Shown here: positions 33,735-42,112 of the stretch, piece by piece
How positions within the stretch are numbered: the stretch's first letter is position 1
Layout: each line of letters opens with the position of its first letter
The notes under the pieces: model-generated
Told to the model about the DNA's origin: nothing
The model's input: the letters and a program-made list of their open reading frames with translations, nothing else
Database searches by the model: none
Translations under genes and position numbers: made by a program
Origin: WYZ-LMO2 sp038731605
GTDB lineage: Archaea > Halobacteriota > Archaeoglobi > Archaeoglobales > Archaeoglobaceae
Reading direction: 5' to 3'
Assembly: GCA_038731605.1 (NCBI GenBank)
Contig: JAVYQP010000003.1
Coordinates: forward strand, 1-64,000
DNA length: 64,000 bases

Positions 33735-34760
33735 ATGCTCGACGTAGTATGGGCGGACATAGATGGGACGCAAATAACGGTCAACGCGTTGGTTTATCTA
33801 CTGTGGTTTATATGGGTTGGCTGGATTTTTTCGACCGTTGGCGCCTTTGGAGGGATAATGGCTGGAGTAGGGCATCTATCTATCTTTGGAATCGGAGACT
33901 GGGCTTCTAAGATGAAGGGAGTAAAGGTGAACATCGCCGGATACAGCGATGCGGGCAAATACCTAACAGACACGATAAGGTTCGGAAACTCCGTGCAAAC
34001 GTGGTTCAACGCAATAGCCTCAACGATTAACTGGCAGATGCAAAAGCGTTTGGTCTGGCCCGCTGGAATTTCGCTCGGAATCGGTGGAATACTCGGCGCA
34101 CAGGCTGGAGTTTGGGCTACAGGGGGTCAAGTAGCACCGGCGGTTTACATGGGGATCTTCGGTCTCGCAACTTACCTGATCGCCGGATACATGATCTACC
34201 AGATAACTCCGAGGGCTAAGAAGAGCAAAAAAGCTGGGAAAGAGGCAACGCAGAGGTTCATGCAGAAGGTCAAGGAGCTCAGGGAGCAAGGGAAACTAAG
34301 CGAATTGGAGGGGATCAAGAACCTGAAGGTTTCGCTGTCTGCGACGACGTTCGATTTCTACGGTGAATCGTTTAAGGTTAGCAACTACTCCCCGCTGATC
34401 GTCGGCTTCCTGATCGGCTTCTTCTCCGCAGTGATAGGCATAGGTGGTGGATTCCTATACGTTCCATATCTCACGAGCCTTGGGTTGCCGTTTTACATAG
34501 TCCCCGGCGCATCAGTTCTCGCCGTGCTGCTGACCCAAACCTCTGCTGCGGCGGCATGGCTGATGAAGGGCGTTTTGTATCCGGTGGGACTGCTGATAGC
34601 GGGCTGGATTGGCTTGTTCATCGGTAGCTACATAGGTCCGAGGACGCAGAAATACATCCCGCAGGACTACCTATTCATACTCTTCGCAATACTTGCGATC
34701 TACGTTGGAACTGGTTACGTCGCAAGGGGATTCTTCGACATTAGACTGCCCGGAGTATGA
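33735..34760 (+). CDS. TSUP family permease (TauE/SafE-like)
   Basis: A 341-residue membrane protein of the sulfite exporter TauE/SafE family, which moves sulfite, sulfoacetate, thiosulfate or related anions. It has about eight helices in two halves, opening with GAFGGIMAGVGHLS and GIGGGFLYVPYLTSLG. A cytoplasmic linker rich in Lys and Glu (about 150-215) separates them. ATG 33735 is chosen for its GGAGGTG ribosome binding site; GTG 33729 is possible. It overlaps the next gene by 4 bases. The substrate is unknown. Confidence 0.85.
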   Translation: MLDVVWADIDGTQITVNALVYLLWFIWVGWIFSTVGAFGGIMAGVGHLSIFGIGDWASKMKGVKVNIAGYSDAGKYLTDTIRFGNSVQTWFNAIASTINWQMQKRLVWPAGISLGIGGILGAQAGVWATGGQVAPAVYMGIFGLATYLIAGYMIYQITPRAKKSKKAGKEATQRFMQKVKELREQGKLSELEGIKNLKVSLSATTFDFYGESFKVSNYSPLIVGFLIGFFSAVIGIGGGFLYVPYLTSLGLPFYIVPGASVLAVLLTQTSAAAAWLMKGVLYPVGLLIAGWIGLFIGSYIGPRTQKYIPQDYLFILFAILAIYVGTGYVARGFFDIRLPGV

Positions 34761-35194
34761 TCTTCTATTTTTTAACCATTTTTGCAATCTTCTTCTCCGA
34801 GAAGTTGACGGAGCTCGTTTCTAAGCGCTTCTTCAGAGGTTTCATCAGCGAAATTGAAAAAGAGGAGGCGAAGATATCGGAACTCGAAGAGCTCTCCATA
34901 TTGGCTTTAGCCATGGGTGAAAAAGAAGCATACAACGGATTCCAGCAGATGATGCGTGAAATCTATGGAAAAATATTTTTCAAGAAACTCGCATTCTTTA
35001 CACCGCTCTTCTTCCTAATCCTCAGCCCCTACATGGTCCTCGTCGATATGCTTGGGGTTGGAAGTTCAGGCGCAGTCGTTGCAATCGCAATCCTATACTT
35101 CTCGTTTAAATTGGCGGTTGGTTTTGTAAAGCAAAGCTACGAGCTTTGGAAAGCGCAGAAGGAACTGAAAGAAGTTAAGGATTGGCTAAACTAA
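34757..35194 (+). CDS. Small membrane protein of unknown function
   Basis: A 145-residue protein. It has an N-terminal hydrophobic helix (IFYFLTIFAIFFSEKL), a charged region of about 70 residues, two more hydrophobic helices (FTPLFFLILSPYMVLVDML and AVVAIAILYFSFKLAVGFV) and a charged tail. The family is not recognised. It overlaps the TSUP gene by 4 bases, so it is made with it and could be an accessory subunit of that permease. Confidence 0.6.
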   Translation: MIFYFLTIFAIFFSEKLTELVSKRFFRGFISEIEKEEAKISELEELSILALAMGEKEAYNGFQQMMREIYGKIFFKKLAFFTPLFFLILSPYMVLVDMLGVGSSGAVVAIAILYFSFKLAVGFVKQSYELWKAQKELKEVKDWLN

Positions 35195-35296
35195 CACTTG
35201 TAAATTAGCAGTATAAAAATGCACAGGTGCGATTTATCAAACTAAAATGGACTAAAATGGAAATCAATTTAAATTAAAAGCCAACTTAGAGAGAAG

Positions 35297-35873
35297 ATGA
35301 AGTGGGAAACTCATAAAGCTATAGCCCAAGGAATCGCAAAGACCTTAGGTTTGCCAAGAGAGTTAGAAAGAGAGCTATTACAAGGAGTTGTTGAACCAGA
35401 TATAGAGCGTGAAGCTGACGAAGTGCACCACGATGCATCTCGGATGAACGAAGTGAAAAAGCTCGTTTGGATGGCAAGAAAGGCACGTTTAAACTGTGGC
35501 GACAAGGGTAGCTCGTATTCTCGGACAGGCTTTGCACTTCATTCAAGACGCTTGTGTGCCAGGATCTGATTCATCCCTCCACGACTATGTAGAGAAAAGA
35601 TTGGTTTATTTAAAAAGTGAGATCAGGAATGCTATAAACTATGGCATCGACGAGGGTCTCAATTCCCCATACTACGTTGAAAACATTTTAGATTGTCTCG
35701 GAGCTAGGGATGATCCAGCGGATGCACTATTCTGGGCTACATATATATCCGCCGCAGTAGCAAAAGCTGTTTTCTCGGATACAGAGCCACCATCAGAACT
35801 TGTGCAAAGTTACAGAATCGCAAAAGAGGGATATTTCAAAAAACGATCCCAATGGCATTCTTTGGATCTTTAG
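35297..35873 (+). pseudogene. Frameshifted zinc-dependent phospholipase C-like gene
   Basis: Two reading frames together give one protein of about 190 residues. The first (35297-35569) starts KWETHKAIAQGIAKTLGL and contains EVHHDASR, then loses sense after about residue 70. The second, one frame on, opens before 35496 and continues RILGQALHFIQDACVPGS to 35873. Histidines in KWETH, VHHD, ALHFIQD and the following HDY match the zinc ligands of bacterial phospholipase C/S1-P1-like proteins. The switch lies in the GGG near 35505-35515; one base is gained or lost. It could be a real mutation or a sequencing error. TATA-like ATTTAAATT lies 25 bases before the ATG. Confidence 0.65.
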
Positions 35874-36163
35874 TGTCTTTCTTCTTAGTTTTCACTTTTT
35901 TACCCGCCAACCTCGATATAATTGTTGCAGTCTTTCTTGTTTTGGTCTTGCTGATCAAAATTCGGCGTGCAGCAAAAATCTCGCTTGAAGTCTTTGTCTT
36001 ATCTTCGTATATTGCTATCTTATCTTTGTTTTTCGCTTTGATTTTGGGTATAGAAGGCTTTGTCAGTGCTCTAATGTCTGGAATCCTGAGTGGCTATACC
36101 ATACAGAGACTTGATTCCAGCTATCATCGGTTGAAAAAAGTGGCAAAGTGGTTTGGAGTGTGA
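35852..36163 (+). CDS. Hypothetical three-helix membrane protein
   Basis: A 103-residue protein with hydrophobic segments at about 5-35 and 45-75 and a short basic C-terminus (SSYHRLKKVAKWFGV). The family is not recognised. It overlaps the end of the phospholipase-like frame by 22 bases and ends 4 bases from the convergent acr3. It may be the partner of the phospholipase-like gene, or degenerate with it. Confidence 0.45.
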   Translation: MAFFGSLVSFFLVFTFLPANLDIIVAVFLVLVLLIKIRRAAKISLEVFVLSSYIAILSLFFALILGIEGFVSALMSGILSGYTIQRLDSSYHRLKKVAKWFGV

Positions 36164-36167
36164 AGAA

Positions 36168-37217
36168 TCAAACCTTTATCCCATAAAGCTTTTCCCTGAA
36201 CTTCAGAGCGACGTTGACCAAGCTTATCAGCACTGGAACCTCGATGAGCGGTCCGATGACTGTTGCAAAGGCTTGATTGCTGTGAATTCCCCAGATCGCT
36301 ATCGCAACAGCTATTGCTAACTCGAAGTCGTTGCTCGCAGCTGTGAAAGAGACAGCGGTTGTCTTCGGATACTCAACGCCGAGCTTGTAGGCGATGAAGA
36401 AAGTCACGAACCACATGATTAAGAAGTATAGGGTTAAGGGGATCGCAACTCTGAGAACGTTGTATGGCAATTCGACGATGTATTCTCCCTTGAGCGAGAA
36501 CATTACGACGATCGTGAAAAGCAATGCTAAGGGTGTTATAAGGCTGAGTTTCGGCGCCAAAACGTTCTCAAACCAATCCTTTCCCTTTGCCTTGAAACTC
36601 GTGTATCTCGTAACGATTCCGCCGATGAAGGGGATTCCGAGGTAGATGAAAACTGTTTTCGCAGCGTCGACGATGCTAACCTCTGCATTTACTCCTTCGG
36701 CAAGTCCGAGTTTTGTTAAAGCGAGGGTGATGAATAGGTAGATGTAAACCGCATAGAAAATGATCTGAAAGATTGCGTTGAACGCAACCAACCCAACCGC
36801 AAGCTCTCTGTCGCCTTCTGCCAACTCGTTCCAGACTATGACCATCGCAATGCATCTCGCCAATCCCACGAGAATTACGCCCATCATGAACTCTGGAAGA
36901 TCCCTCAGCAAAGCGATTGCCAAGAGAAACATCACTATTGGTCCGACGATCCAGTTTTGGGTCAAAGAGAACGCAAGAAGCTTCAAATTCCTAAAAACTT
37001 TGCCCATCTCCTCATACTTAACCTTGGCGAGCGGTGGATACATCATCAAGATTAGGCCGATCGCTATTGGTATCGAAGTCGTGCCAATGCTCATCGACGC
37101 CAAAGCGCTTGCAACGTTTGGGCACACATAACCCAAAGCGATTCCGAATATTATTGCCAAGAAGATCCATAGAGTCAAGTATTTCTCAACCAAGCTCAGC
37201 TTCCTCTTTTCAGCCAT
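36168..37217 (-). CDS. acr3: Arsenite efflux permease, Acr3 family
   Basis: A 349-residue carrier with about ten helices that exports arsenite (and perhaps antimonite). The family motifs include LTLWIFLAIIFGIALGY at the N-terminus, the GLARCIAMVIVWN stretch with the essential cysteine near 117, and AASNDFELAIAVAIAIWG near the C-terminus. It starts directly after the AbrB-type gene stops (no gap), so the two form an arsenic-resistance operon. No arsenate reductase is visible in the window. Confidence 0.93.
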   Translation of the reverse strand: MAEKRKLSLVEKYLTLWIFLAIIFGIALGYVCPNVASALASMSIGTTSIPIAIGLILMMYPPLAKVKYEEMGKVFRNLKLLAFSLTQNWIVGPIVMFLLAIALLRDLPEFMMGVILVGLARCIAMVIVWNELAEGDRELAVGLVAFNAIFQIIFYAVYIYLFITLALTKLGLAEGVNAEVSIVDAAKTVFIYLGIPFIGGIVTRYTSFKAKGKDWFENVLAPKLSLITPLALLFTIVVMFSLKGEYIVELPYNVLRVAIPLTLYFLIMWFVTFFIAYKLGVEYPKTTAVSFTAASNDFELAIAVAIAIWGIHSNQAFATVIGPLIEVPVLISLVNVALKFREKLYGIKV

Positions 37218-37460
37218 TCAACCACCTTCAAAAATCGATCTCAGCGTTGGAGACAACTTCTCAACTGCGATTTTCTCGATCGTCTCAGTCTTCACGAAGA
37301 TTAGACAGCAAACCTTTCCACTTTCGTCGCAAGCTGAGAGAATTGCAAGCTTGTCCCCAGCCTTTAGCTCCGCTTTCTCACGAAGCTCCTTTGGCAAAAC
37401 TATCTGTCCACGAGTATCTACGCTTACGACAGCCTCGAGTCTGCATACGTTACAACGCAT
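37218..37460 (-). CDS. AbrB/SpoVT-type regulator with cysteine pairs
   Basis: An 80-residue swapped-hairpin DNA-binding protein: VSVDTRGQIVLPKELREKAELKAGDKLAIL is the AbrB fold. A CNVC pair lies at the N-terminus (3-6), and CDESGKVCC adds three cysteines at 44-52. Such cysteines could sense arsenite or another soft metal. Similar proteins are annotated HgcAB-associated, but no hgcA or hgcB is visible here. It is the first gene of the acr3 operon; two TTTTCTGA half-sites flank the predicted TATA box upstream. Confidence 0.78.
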   Translation of the reverse strand: MRCNVCRLEAVVSVDTRGQIVLPKELREKAELKAGDKLAILSACDESGKVCCLIFVKTETIEKIAVEKLSPTLRSIFEGG

Positions 37461-37462
37461 GA

Positions 37463-37496
37463 CTTCAGTTTTTTCTGAGTTTTTAAACTTTTCTGA
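37463..37496 (-). promoter_or_regulatory. Operator/promoter of the arsenic operon
   Basis: On the plus strand TTTTCTGA occurs at 37471-37478 and 37489-37496, 18 bases apart, and CAG-TTTTTT-CTG forms a small dyad at about 37466-37477. Between the copies lies the minus-strand TATA-like GTTTAAAAA, about 25 bases before the ATG at 37460. A repressor bound here would cover the core promoter. Confidence 0.45.
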
Positions 37497-37508
37497 ATTT
37501 TCCGAAAA

Positions 37509-38048
37509 TTAACTCAGCCCGAGGTGATTTTTAACGCTTGCAACACCCCTTATCGCAACCTCGAAGAACTCATCCAAGGGCATCAACTTCTCTATCATCC
37601 TAATCCTCCCCCGATCGCAACCCGCTGCAAAGCTCTTTTCCTTGAACTTCTTCTTCACAGTCTTCGCAGTTACTTCGCCTATCCTTCCACTTTTGACAAG
37701 AGCGCATGCGATCACAAGTCCTGAAATGCTGTCCGACGCTTGCAACGCTATTTCTACCGCACTCTCGTAGTTCCCAAACAAGTGGTGGTTATGTCTTTTT
37801 ACAATCTCAGCGATATCTCCGTAGCCCTCTTTTTTGAGGATTTCCTCCGCAATTATCCCGTGTTTCTGCATATCGCCGTTGCAGAGCTCGTAGTCTATGT
37901 CGTGGAGCAAGCCTATCTTGAACCAAAGTTCCTCGTTCTCCCCCAGCTTCTTCGCAACTTCACGCATAACTCCAGCGGTTGCAATGCAGTGCTTGATCAA
38001 CGACTCGTCTCTCAAATACTTTTTCAGAACTTCGAGTTCTGCTTCCAT
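37509..38048 (-). CDS. HD-domain phosphohydrolase
   Basis: A protein of about 179 residues with an HD fold: H in LIKHCIATAGVM, HD in GLLHDIDYE, and further His/Asp in KHGIIAEE, RHNHHLFG and LQASDSISG. These match the metal ligands of HD hydrolases acting on nucleotides or similar phosphates. ATG 38048 is chosen; the frame from 38093 runs through the promoter shared with the acylphosphatase gene. The substrate is unknown. Confidence 0.8.
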   Translation of the reverse strand: MEAELEVLKKYLRDESLIKHCIATAGVMREVAKKLGENEELWFKIGLLHDIDYELCNGDMQKHGIIAEEILKKEGYGDIAEIVKRHNHHLFGNYESAVEIALQASDSISGLVIACALVKSGRIGEVTAKTVKKKFKEKSFAAGCDRGRIRMIEKLMPLDEFFEVAIRGVASVKNHLGLS

Positions 38049-38068
38049 AGTGGAACTTGACGCCCCGA

Positions 38069-38084
38069 TTAAAATCTTTATAAT
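38069..38084. promoter_or_regulatory. Divergent promoter, HD protein / acylphosphatase
   Basis: CTTTATAATC at 38075-38084 is centred about 25 bases before the acylphosphatase ATG at 38105. The overlapping A/T tract at 38069-38078 is about 25 bases before the HD-protein ATG at 38048 on the other strand. Both mRNAs would be leaderless, from one shared A/T block. Confidence 0.5.
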
Positions 38085-38104
38085 CTGACGCAATCCTTCT
38101 GTAG

Positions 38105-38374
38105 ATGAAGGCGATTGAAATCTTTGTGAGTGGCGTAGTCCAAGGAGTTGGTTTCAGATACTTCACAGTCAGGGTGGCAAGAGAGCTTGGAATAAAGGGC
38201 TACGTGAAGAACTTATCCGACGGAAGAGTCTACATCTACGCAGTCGGCGACGAGAGGGCGTTGGAGAAGTTCCTTGCAAACGTTCGCAAGGGTCCGCCCT
38301 TAGCTGTCGTTAGGGACGTTGTCGTCAAAGAGGTTCAGCCCCAAGAGTTCGAAAAGTTTGAGGTGAGACGCTGA
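38105..38374 (+). CDS. acyP: Acylphosphatase
   Basis: An 89-residue enzyme hydrolysing acyl phosphates. The active-site set is seen as GVGFRYF with R18 and VKNLSDG with N36. Length is normal. Its stop overlaps the hisF start by one base (TGATG), so translation is coupled. Confidence 0.95.
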   Translation: MKAIEIFVSGVVQGVGFRYFTVRVARELGIKGYVKNLSDGRVYIYAVGDERALEKFLANVRKGPPLAVVRDVVVKEVQPQEFEKFEVRR

Positions 38375-39192
38375 TGGTTGCAAAGCGCATCATTCCTTGC
38401 TTAGACGTAACCTACCGAAACGGAGTGGCGAAGGTTGTAAAAGGTGTCGAGTTCGTGAACCTTCGTGAAGCTGGTGATCCAGTTGAGCTTGCAAAGAGAT
38501 ACAACGATGAGAAGGCGGACGAGCTCGTTTTTCTCGACATAACAGCGTCACCTGAAGGGAGAGAGACGATGGTTGAAGTTGTTTCGAGGGTTGCGGAGCA
38601 AGTCTTCATACCGTTAACCGTTGGAGGGGGAATAAGGAGCATAGAAGACATAGATCACATCCTCTCCGCAGGAGCGGACAAAGTTTCGATAAACACATCT
38701 GCGGTTAAGAATCCAAATTTCGTAAAAGAGGCTTCTCAGATCTTTGGCACTCAATGCATCGTCGTTGCGATTGACTGCAAGAGAAACTTCGATCTAAGGA
38801 AAGGGGAGCATATAATCGAGCTCGAAAACGGGCAAAAAGCTTGGTATGAGGTCTACATCTACGGTGGGAAGAAAGAGACTGGTATCGATGCGGTTTCTTG
38901 GGCTAAGAAGGTCGAAGAACTTGGAGCTGGTGAGATCCTGCTAACTTCTATGAATAGAGATGGAACCAAAGACGGCTACGACATACCCATAACGAGGAAG
39001 ATAAGCGAAGAAGTCTCGATTCCAGTCATCGCCTCAGGTGGTGCTGGAAAGCTCGAACACTTCTATGAGGCGTTTGTCTATGGAAAAGCGGACGCTTGCT
39101 TGGCTGCGGGTATTTTCCACTACGGAGAGATCAGAATCGAGGAAGTGAAGAGGTATCTCAGCGAGAGGGGAGTGAAGATCAGATGGAGATAA
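38374..39192 (+). CDS. hisF: Imidazole glycerol phosphate synthase, cyclase subunit
   Basis: A 272-residue TIM-barrel enzyme that, with HisH, turns PRFAR into imidazole glycerol phosphate and AICAR in histidine synthesis. The two catalytic aspartates are D11 in IPCLDV and D134 in AIDCKR. Phosphate-binding glycine motifs (VGGGIRS and ASGGAGK) are present. No other his gene is close by, except that the following MazG-type gene overlaps it by 10 bases. Confidence 0.96.
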   Translation: MVAKRIIPCLDVTYRNGVAKVVKGVEFVNLREAGDPVELAKRYNDEKADELVFLDITASPEGRETMVEVVSRVAEQVFIPLTVGGGIRSIEDIDHILSAGADKVSINTSAVKNPNFVKEASQIFGTQCIVVAIDCKRNFDLRKGEHIIELENGQKAWYEVYIYGGKKETGIDAVSWAKKVEELGAGEILLTSMNRDGTKDGYDIPITRKISEEVSIPVIASGGAGKLEHFYEAFVYGKADACLAAGIFHYGEIRIEEVKRYLSERGVKIRWR

Positions 39193-39467
39193 GGGAATTC
39201 CAGAACATGATAGCGGAAATCTACTTGCACCGAGACTTACAACGAGGAGTCGAGAAAACGATGCTATGGATCGTAGAAGAGGTTGGTGAGCTTGCGGAAG
39301 CTGTGAGAAAAGGAGAGAACGTCGGCGAGGAGATCGCAGACGTCATTGCTTGGATCGTGAGCTTAGCGAATCTCTGCGGAATCGATGTTGAAAGAGAAAT
39401 TCTTAAAAAGTATCCGATGTCATGCAAAAAATGCGGTAAAAAGCCTTGCGAGTGTGATGATGCATGA
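39183..39467 (+). CDS. MazG-like nucleotide pyrophosphohydrolase with cysteine tail
   Basis: A 94-residue all-alpha NTP pyrophosphatase. The motif EEVGELAEAVRKGE...EEIADVIAWI carries the metal-binding acidic residues of the MazG/HisE superfamily. The C-terminus adds CKKCGKKPCEC, a probable zinc site. ATG 39183 fits the family start and overlaps hisF by 10 bases. It is a house-cleaning enzyme in most reports. The hisF coupling makes a role as phosphoribosyl-ATP pyrophosphatase worth testing. It overlaps the next gene by 4 bases. Confidence 0.85.
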   Translation: MEIREFQNMIAEIYLHRDLQRGVEKTMLWIVEEVGELAEAVRKGENVGEEIADVIAWIVSLANLCGIDVEREILKKYPMSCKKCGKKPCECDDA

Positions 39468-40618
39468 GATTCCTTATACCAAGTGAGGAGGACATCGCAA
39501 AAGGGCTTACCACGGACAAATACTTCATATGGACTGAAAAAGTCCTGAAAACTAAGGGTGTGAACCCGAAGGTTGTGATGGAGGTTACGACTTCGGAATG
39601 GGGAATTTTTGCGGGTCTTGAAGACGTCTTGAGTTTGCTCGAAGGTTTGCCTGTGGACGTTTACGCAATGCCCGAAGGTTCGCTTTTCTTCCCTCACGAG
39701 CCTGTGTTGACAATCGTGGGCAGATACTTGGATTTTGCGAGATTTGAAACTGCGATCCTCGGATTTCTCTGTCATGCAAGCGGTGTTGCGAAGCAAAGCT
39801 TCAAGTTCAAGCTTGCAAGCGGGGACAAAAAGATCTTTTCCTTCGGAACACGAAGAGCGCATCCGGCGATTTCCGCAATGATAGAGAGATCTGCACTCAT
39901 CGGTGGTGTCGACGGGGTTAGCAACTTCATCGCAGAGAAGTATCTTGGTGTGGAGAGCGTTGGAACGATGCCCCATGCGCTGATAATAAGCTTTGGAGAC
40001 CAGATCTCAGCATGGCGAGCTTTTGATGAGGTTGTAGACGAGAAAGTGCCAAGGACTATGTTGATAGACACCTACTACGATGAGAAGACTGAAGCGGTGA
40101 TGGCAATCGAGAACGTGAAAAGAGTCAACGCAGTTCGCCTTGACACGCCCTCGTCAAGGAAGGGGAAGTTCAAGAAGATAGTCGAGGAAGTAAGGTGGGA
40201 GCTGAAGATAAGGGGAAGAGAAGACGTGAAAATCTTCTTGAGCGGTGGTTTGAGACTTGAAGATGTCATCGAGCTCCGTGACGTTGCGGATGCGTTTGGT
40301 GTCGGAACTGCGATCAGCGCTGCGAGACCAGTTGACTTTGCGATGGACATCGTTGAGAGAGATGGGAAGTTCTGTGCGAAAAGAGGAAAGAGAAGTGGGA
40401 TGAAACAGGTTTATAGGAACTGGGAGAAGCTCGAAGACGAGATCAGGCTTTTCAGAGACGAGAAACCCGCTGATAAAGAGCCTATGCTCAAGAAATTCAT
40501 CGAAAATGGCAAGATCGTCGCAAAAACAGATATGAACAGCGCAAGGAGTCTTGCTTTGAAACAGATGGAGATAATAAAAAGGCTCGGAAGAGAGGAGGAA
40601 TTTCTAACGTCCGAGTGA
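39464..40618 (+). CDS. pncB: Nicotinate phosphoribosyltransferase
   Basis: A 384-residue type II phosphoribosyltransferase of NAD salvage: nicotinate plus PRPP gives nicotinate mononucleotide. Landmarks are the FGTRRAHPAIS segment, which contains the conserved phosphoribosylated-histidine region, DTYYDEK, RLDTPSS and the phosphate-binding SGGLRLEDV with GVGTAIS. Length matches the archaeal branch. It overlaps the MazG gene by 4 bases and the convergent pycA by 15. Confidence 0.88.
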   Translation: MRFLIPSEEDIAKGLTTDKYFIWTEKVLKTKGVNPKVVMEVTTSEWGIFAGLEDVLSLLEGLPVDVYAMPEGSLFFPHEPVLTIVGRYLDFARFETAILGFLCHASGVAKQSFKFKLASGDKKIFSFGTRRAHPAISAMIERSALIGGVDGVSNFIAEKYLGVESVGTMPHALIISFGDQISAWRAFDEVVDEKVPRTMLIDTYYDEKTEAVMAIENVKRVNAVRLDTPSSRKGKFKKIVEEVRWELKIRGREDVKIFLSGGLRLEDVIELRDVADAFGVGTAISAARPVDFAMDIVERDGKFCAKRGKRSGMKQVYRNWEKLEDEIRLFRDEKPADKEPMLKKFIENGKIVAKTDMNSARSLALKQMEIIKRLGREEEFLTSE

Positions 40619-42112
40619 AGTGTAAATCCTCCAGAGCTTTTCTTCGATTTCACCATTTTGGACTTTCATTGTATAAGCCTTTCTGATCTTTTCTCTGACC
40701 TTTTCTGTTTCGTATTCCACAAACACTCTGCTGAGCTTCTCCTGCGCTTCGATGTATTTCTCAACGTAGCTTGGAACCTTTTCCGTGATCCTTCTCTCCT
40801 CGATGAACCTCGTGTGTAAGTTGCCCTTGACAAACTCCTCGTCGTCAAGGATTGCCATATGCAAGGGAATGTTCGTCGTTATCCCTGCGATAACGTATTC
40901 CATCAACGCTCTTCTCGCCCTTGCGATCGTTTCTTGCCTGTCTCTACCAAAAACTGTGAGCTTCGAGATCATTGGATCGTATTCGTCCGGAATTCTACAA
41001 CCAATGTGGACCGCACTGTCCAACCGAATCCCAAAACCTCCGGGACTTCTGTAGAACTCGATCCTCCCGCTGACAGGTAAGAACTTGATGGGATCTTCTG
41101 CGTATATTCTGAGCTCCATCGCATGCCCACGGAAAGATATGTCGCTCTGCTCAAACTCGAGCTCGTTCCCATATGCGATCTTTATCTGCTCCTTCACTAT
41201 GTCCACTCCTGTTACGATCTCGGTTATCGTGTGCTCAACTTGGAGCCTTGCGTTGATCTCTAAGAAGTAAAAGTTCCCGTTCTCGTATAAGAATTCGAAG
41301 GTTCCAGCGTTCTTGTATCTTAGGCTCTTCGCACCCTTTATCGCAATTTTCCCTATCTTCTCCCTCGTCTCCTCGTTCACAACTGGCGAAGGTGTTTCTT
41401 CGATCACCTTCTGATTCCTACGCTGAACACTACACTCTCTCTCGCCAAGATGGATGAAGTTCTTCCCATCGCTCAAGATCTGGACTTCGATGTGCCTCGG
41501 TTTTGTCAACCACTTCTCAATGTAAACAGTCGGATCGCCAAAGTATTTCTCACCGAAACTGCTCGACTTCACGAACGCAGACTCGAGCTCTTCTTCGTTT
41601 TTGGCGATCGTAATTCCAATTCCGCCACCGCCACCCGAGGCTTTGACCGCAACTGGGTAGCCGACTTTTTCAGCCCACTTGTAAGCGTCGTCGATCGTTT
41701 CGAGCGCTGGGGAGCCGGGAATCACGGGAACACCAGCGGAGATCATCTTTTCCCTCGACTCGACTTTCGAGCCTGAAATCCTCAGCACGTCAGAAGATGG
41801 ACCGATGAAAACGATTCCCTCCTCTTCGCATCTCTCCGCAAACTCTGGATTCTCAGAAACGAAACCGTAGCCCGGATGGATTGCTTCTGCTCCGCTTTGC
41901 TTTGCAATCTTTATTATCGCCTCGATGTTCAGATAGCTCTCCTTTGGATGCGACTTTCCCACGTAGTAGGCTTCATCCGCATAGTAGCGATGGAGTGCCC
42001 TCTCATCTGCGGAGCTGTAGATCGCAACGCTCCTAATCCCAAGCTCCCTGCACGCACGCATTATCCTTATCGCTATCTCCCCACGGTTTGCGACGAGGAT
42101 TTTTTTGAACAT
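40604..42112 (-). CDS. pycA: Biotin carboxylase subunit (pyruvate carboxylase subunit A type)
   Basis: A 502-residue ATP-grasp enzyme carboxylating the biotin of a partner protein. The N-terminus is KKILVANRGEIAIRI; the ATP loop KASGGGGGIGI is near 160-170; the signature FLEINARLQVEHTITE is near 288. Length and the C-terminal helices match the separate PycA subunit of two-subunit archaeal pyruvate carboxylase more than bacterial AccC. The biotin-bearing PycB is not in the window. GTTTAATAAC on the minus strand about 27 bases before the ATG is a likely TATA box. Confidence 0.88.
   Translation of the reverse strand: MFKKILVANRGEIAIRIMRACRELGIRSVAIYSSADERALHRYYADEAYYVGKSHPKESYLNIEAIIKIAKQSGAEAIHPGYGFVSENPEFAERCEEEGIVFIGPSSDVLRISGSKVESREKMISAGVPVIPGSPALETIDDAYKWAEKVGYPVAVKASGGGGGIGITIAKNEEELESAFVKSSSFGEKYFGDPTVYIEKWLTKPRHIEVQILSDGKNFIHLGERECSVQRRNQKVIEETPSPVVNEETREKIGKIAIKGAKSLRYKNAGTFEFLYENGNFYFLEINARLQVEHTITEIVTGVDIVKEQIKIAYGNELEFEQSDISFRGHAMELRIYAEDPIKFLPVSGRIEFYRSPGGFGIRLDSAVHIGCRIPDEYDPMISKLTVFGRDRQETIARARRALMEYVIAGITTNIPLHMAILDDEEFVKGNLHTRFIEERRITEKVPSYVEKYIEAQEKLSRVFVEYETEKVREKIRKAYTMKVQNGEIEEKLWRIYTSLGR

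Noticed and set aside
37218..37460. Mercury-methylation (HgcAB) link of the AbrB protein
   Set aside because: Similar proteins are annotated HgcAB-associated, but no hgcA or hgcB gene is in the window and the direct partner is the arsenite exporter.
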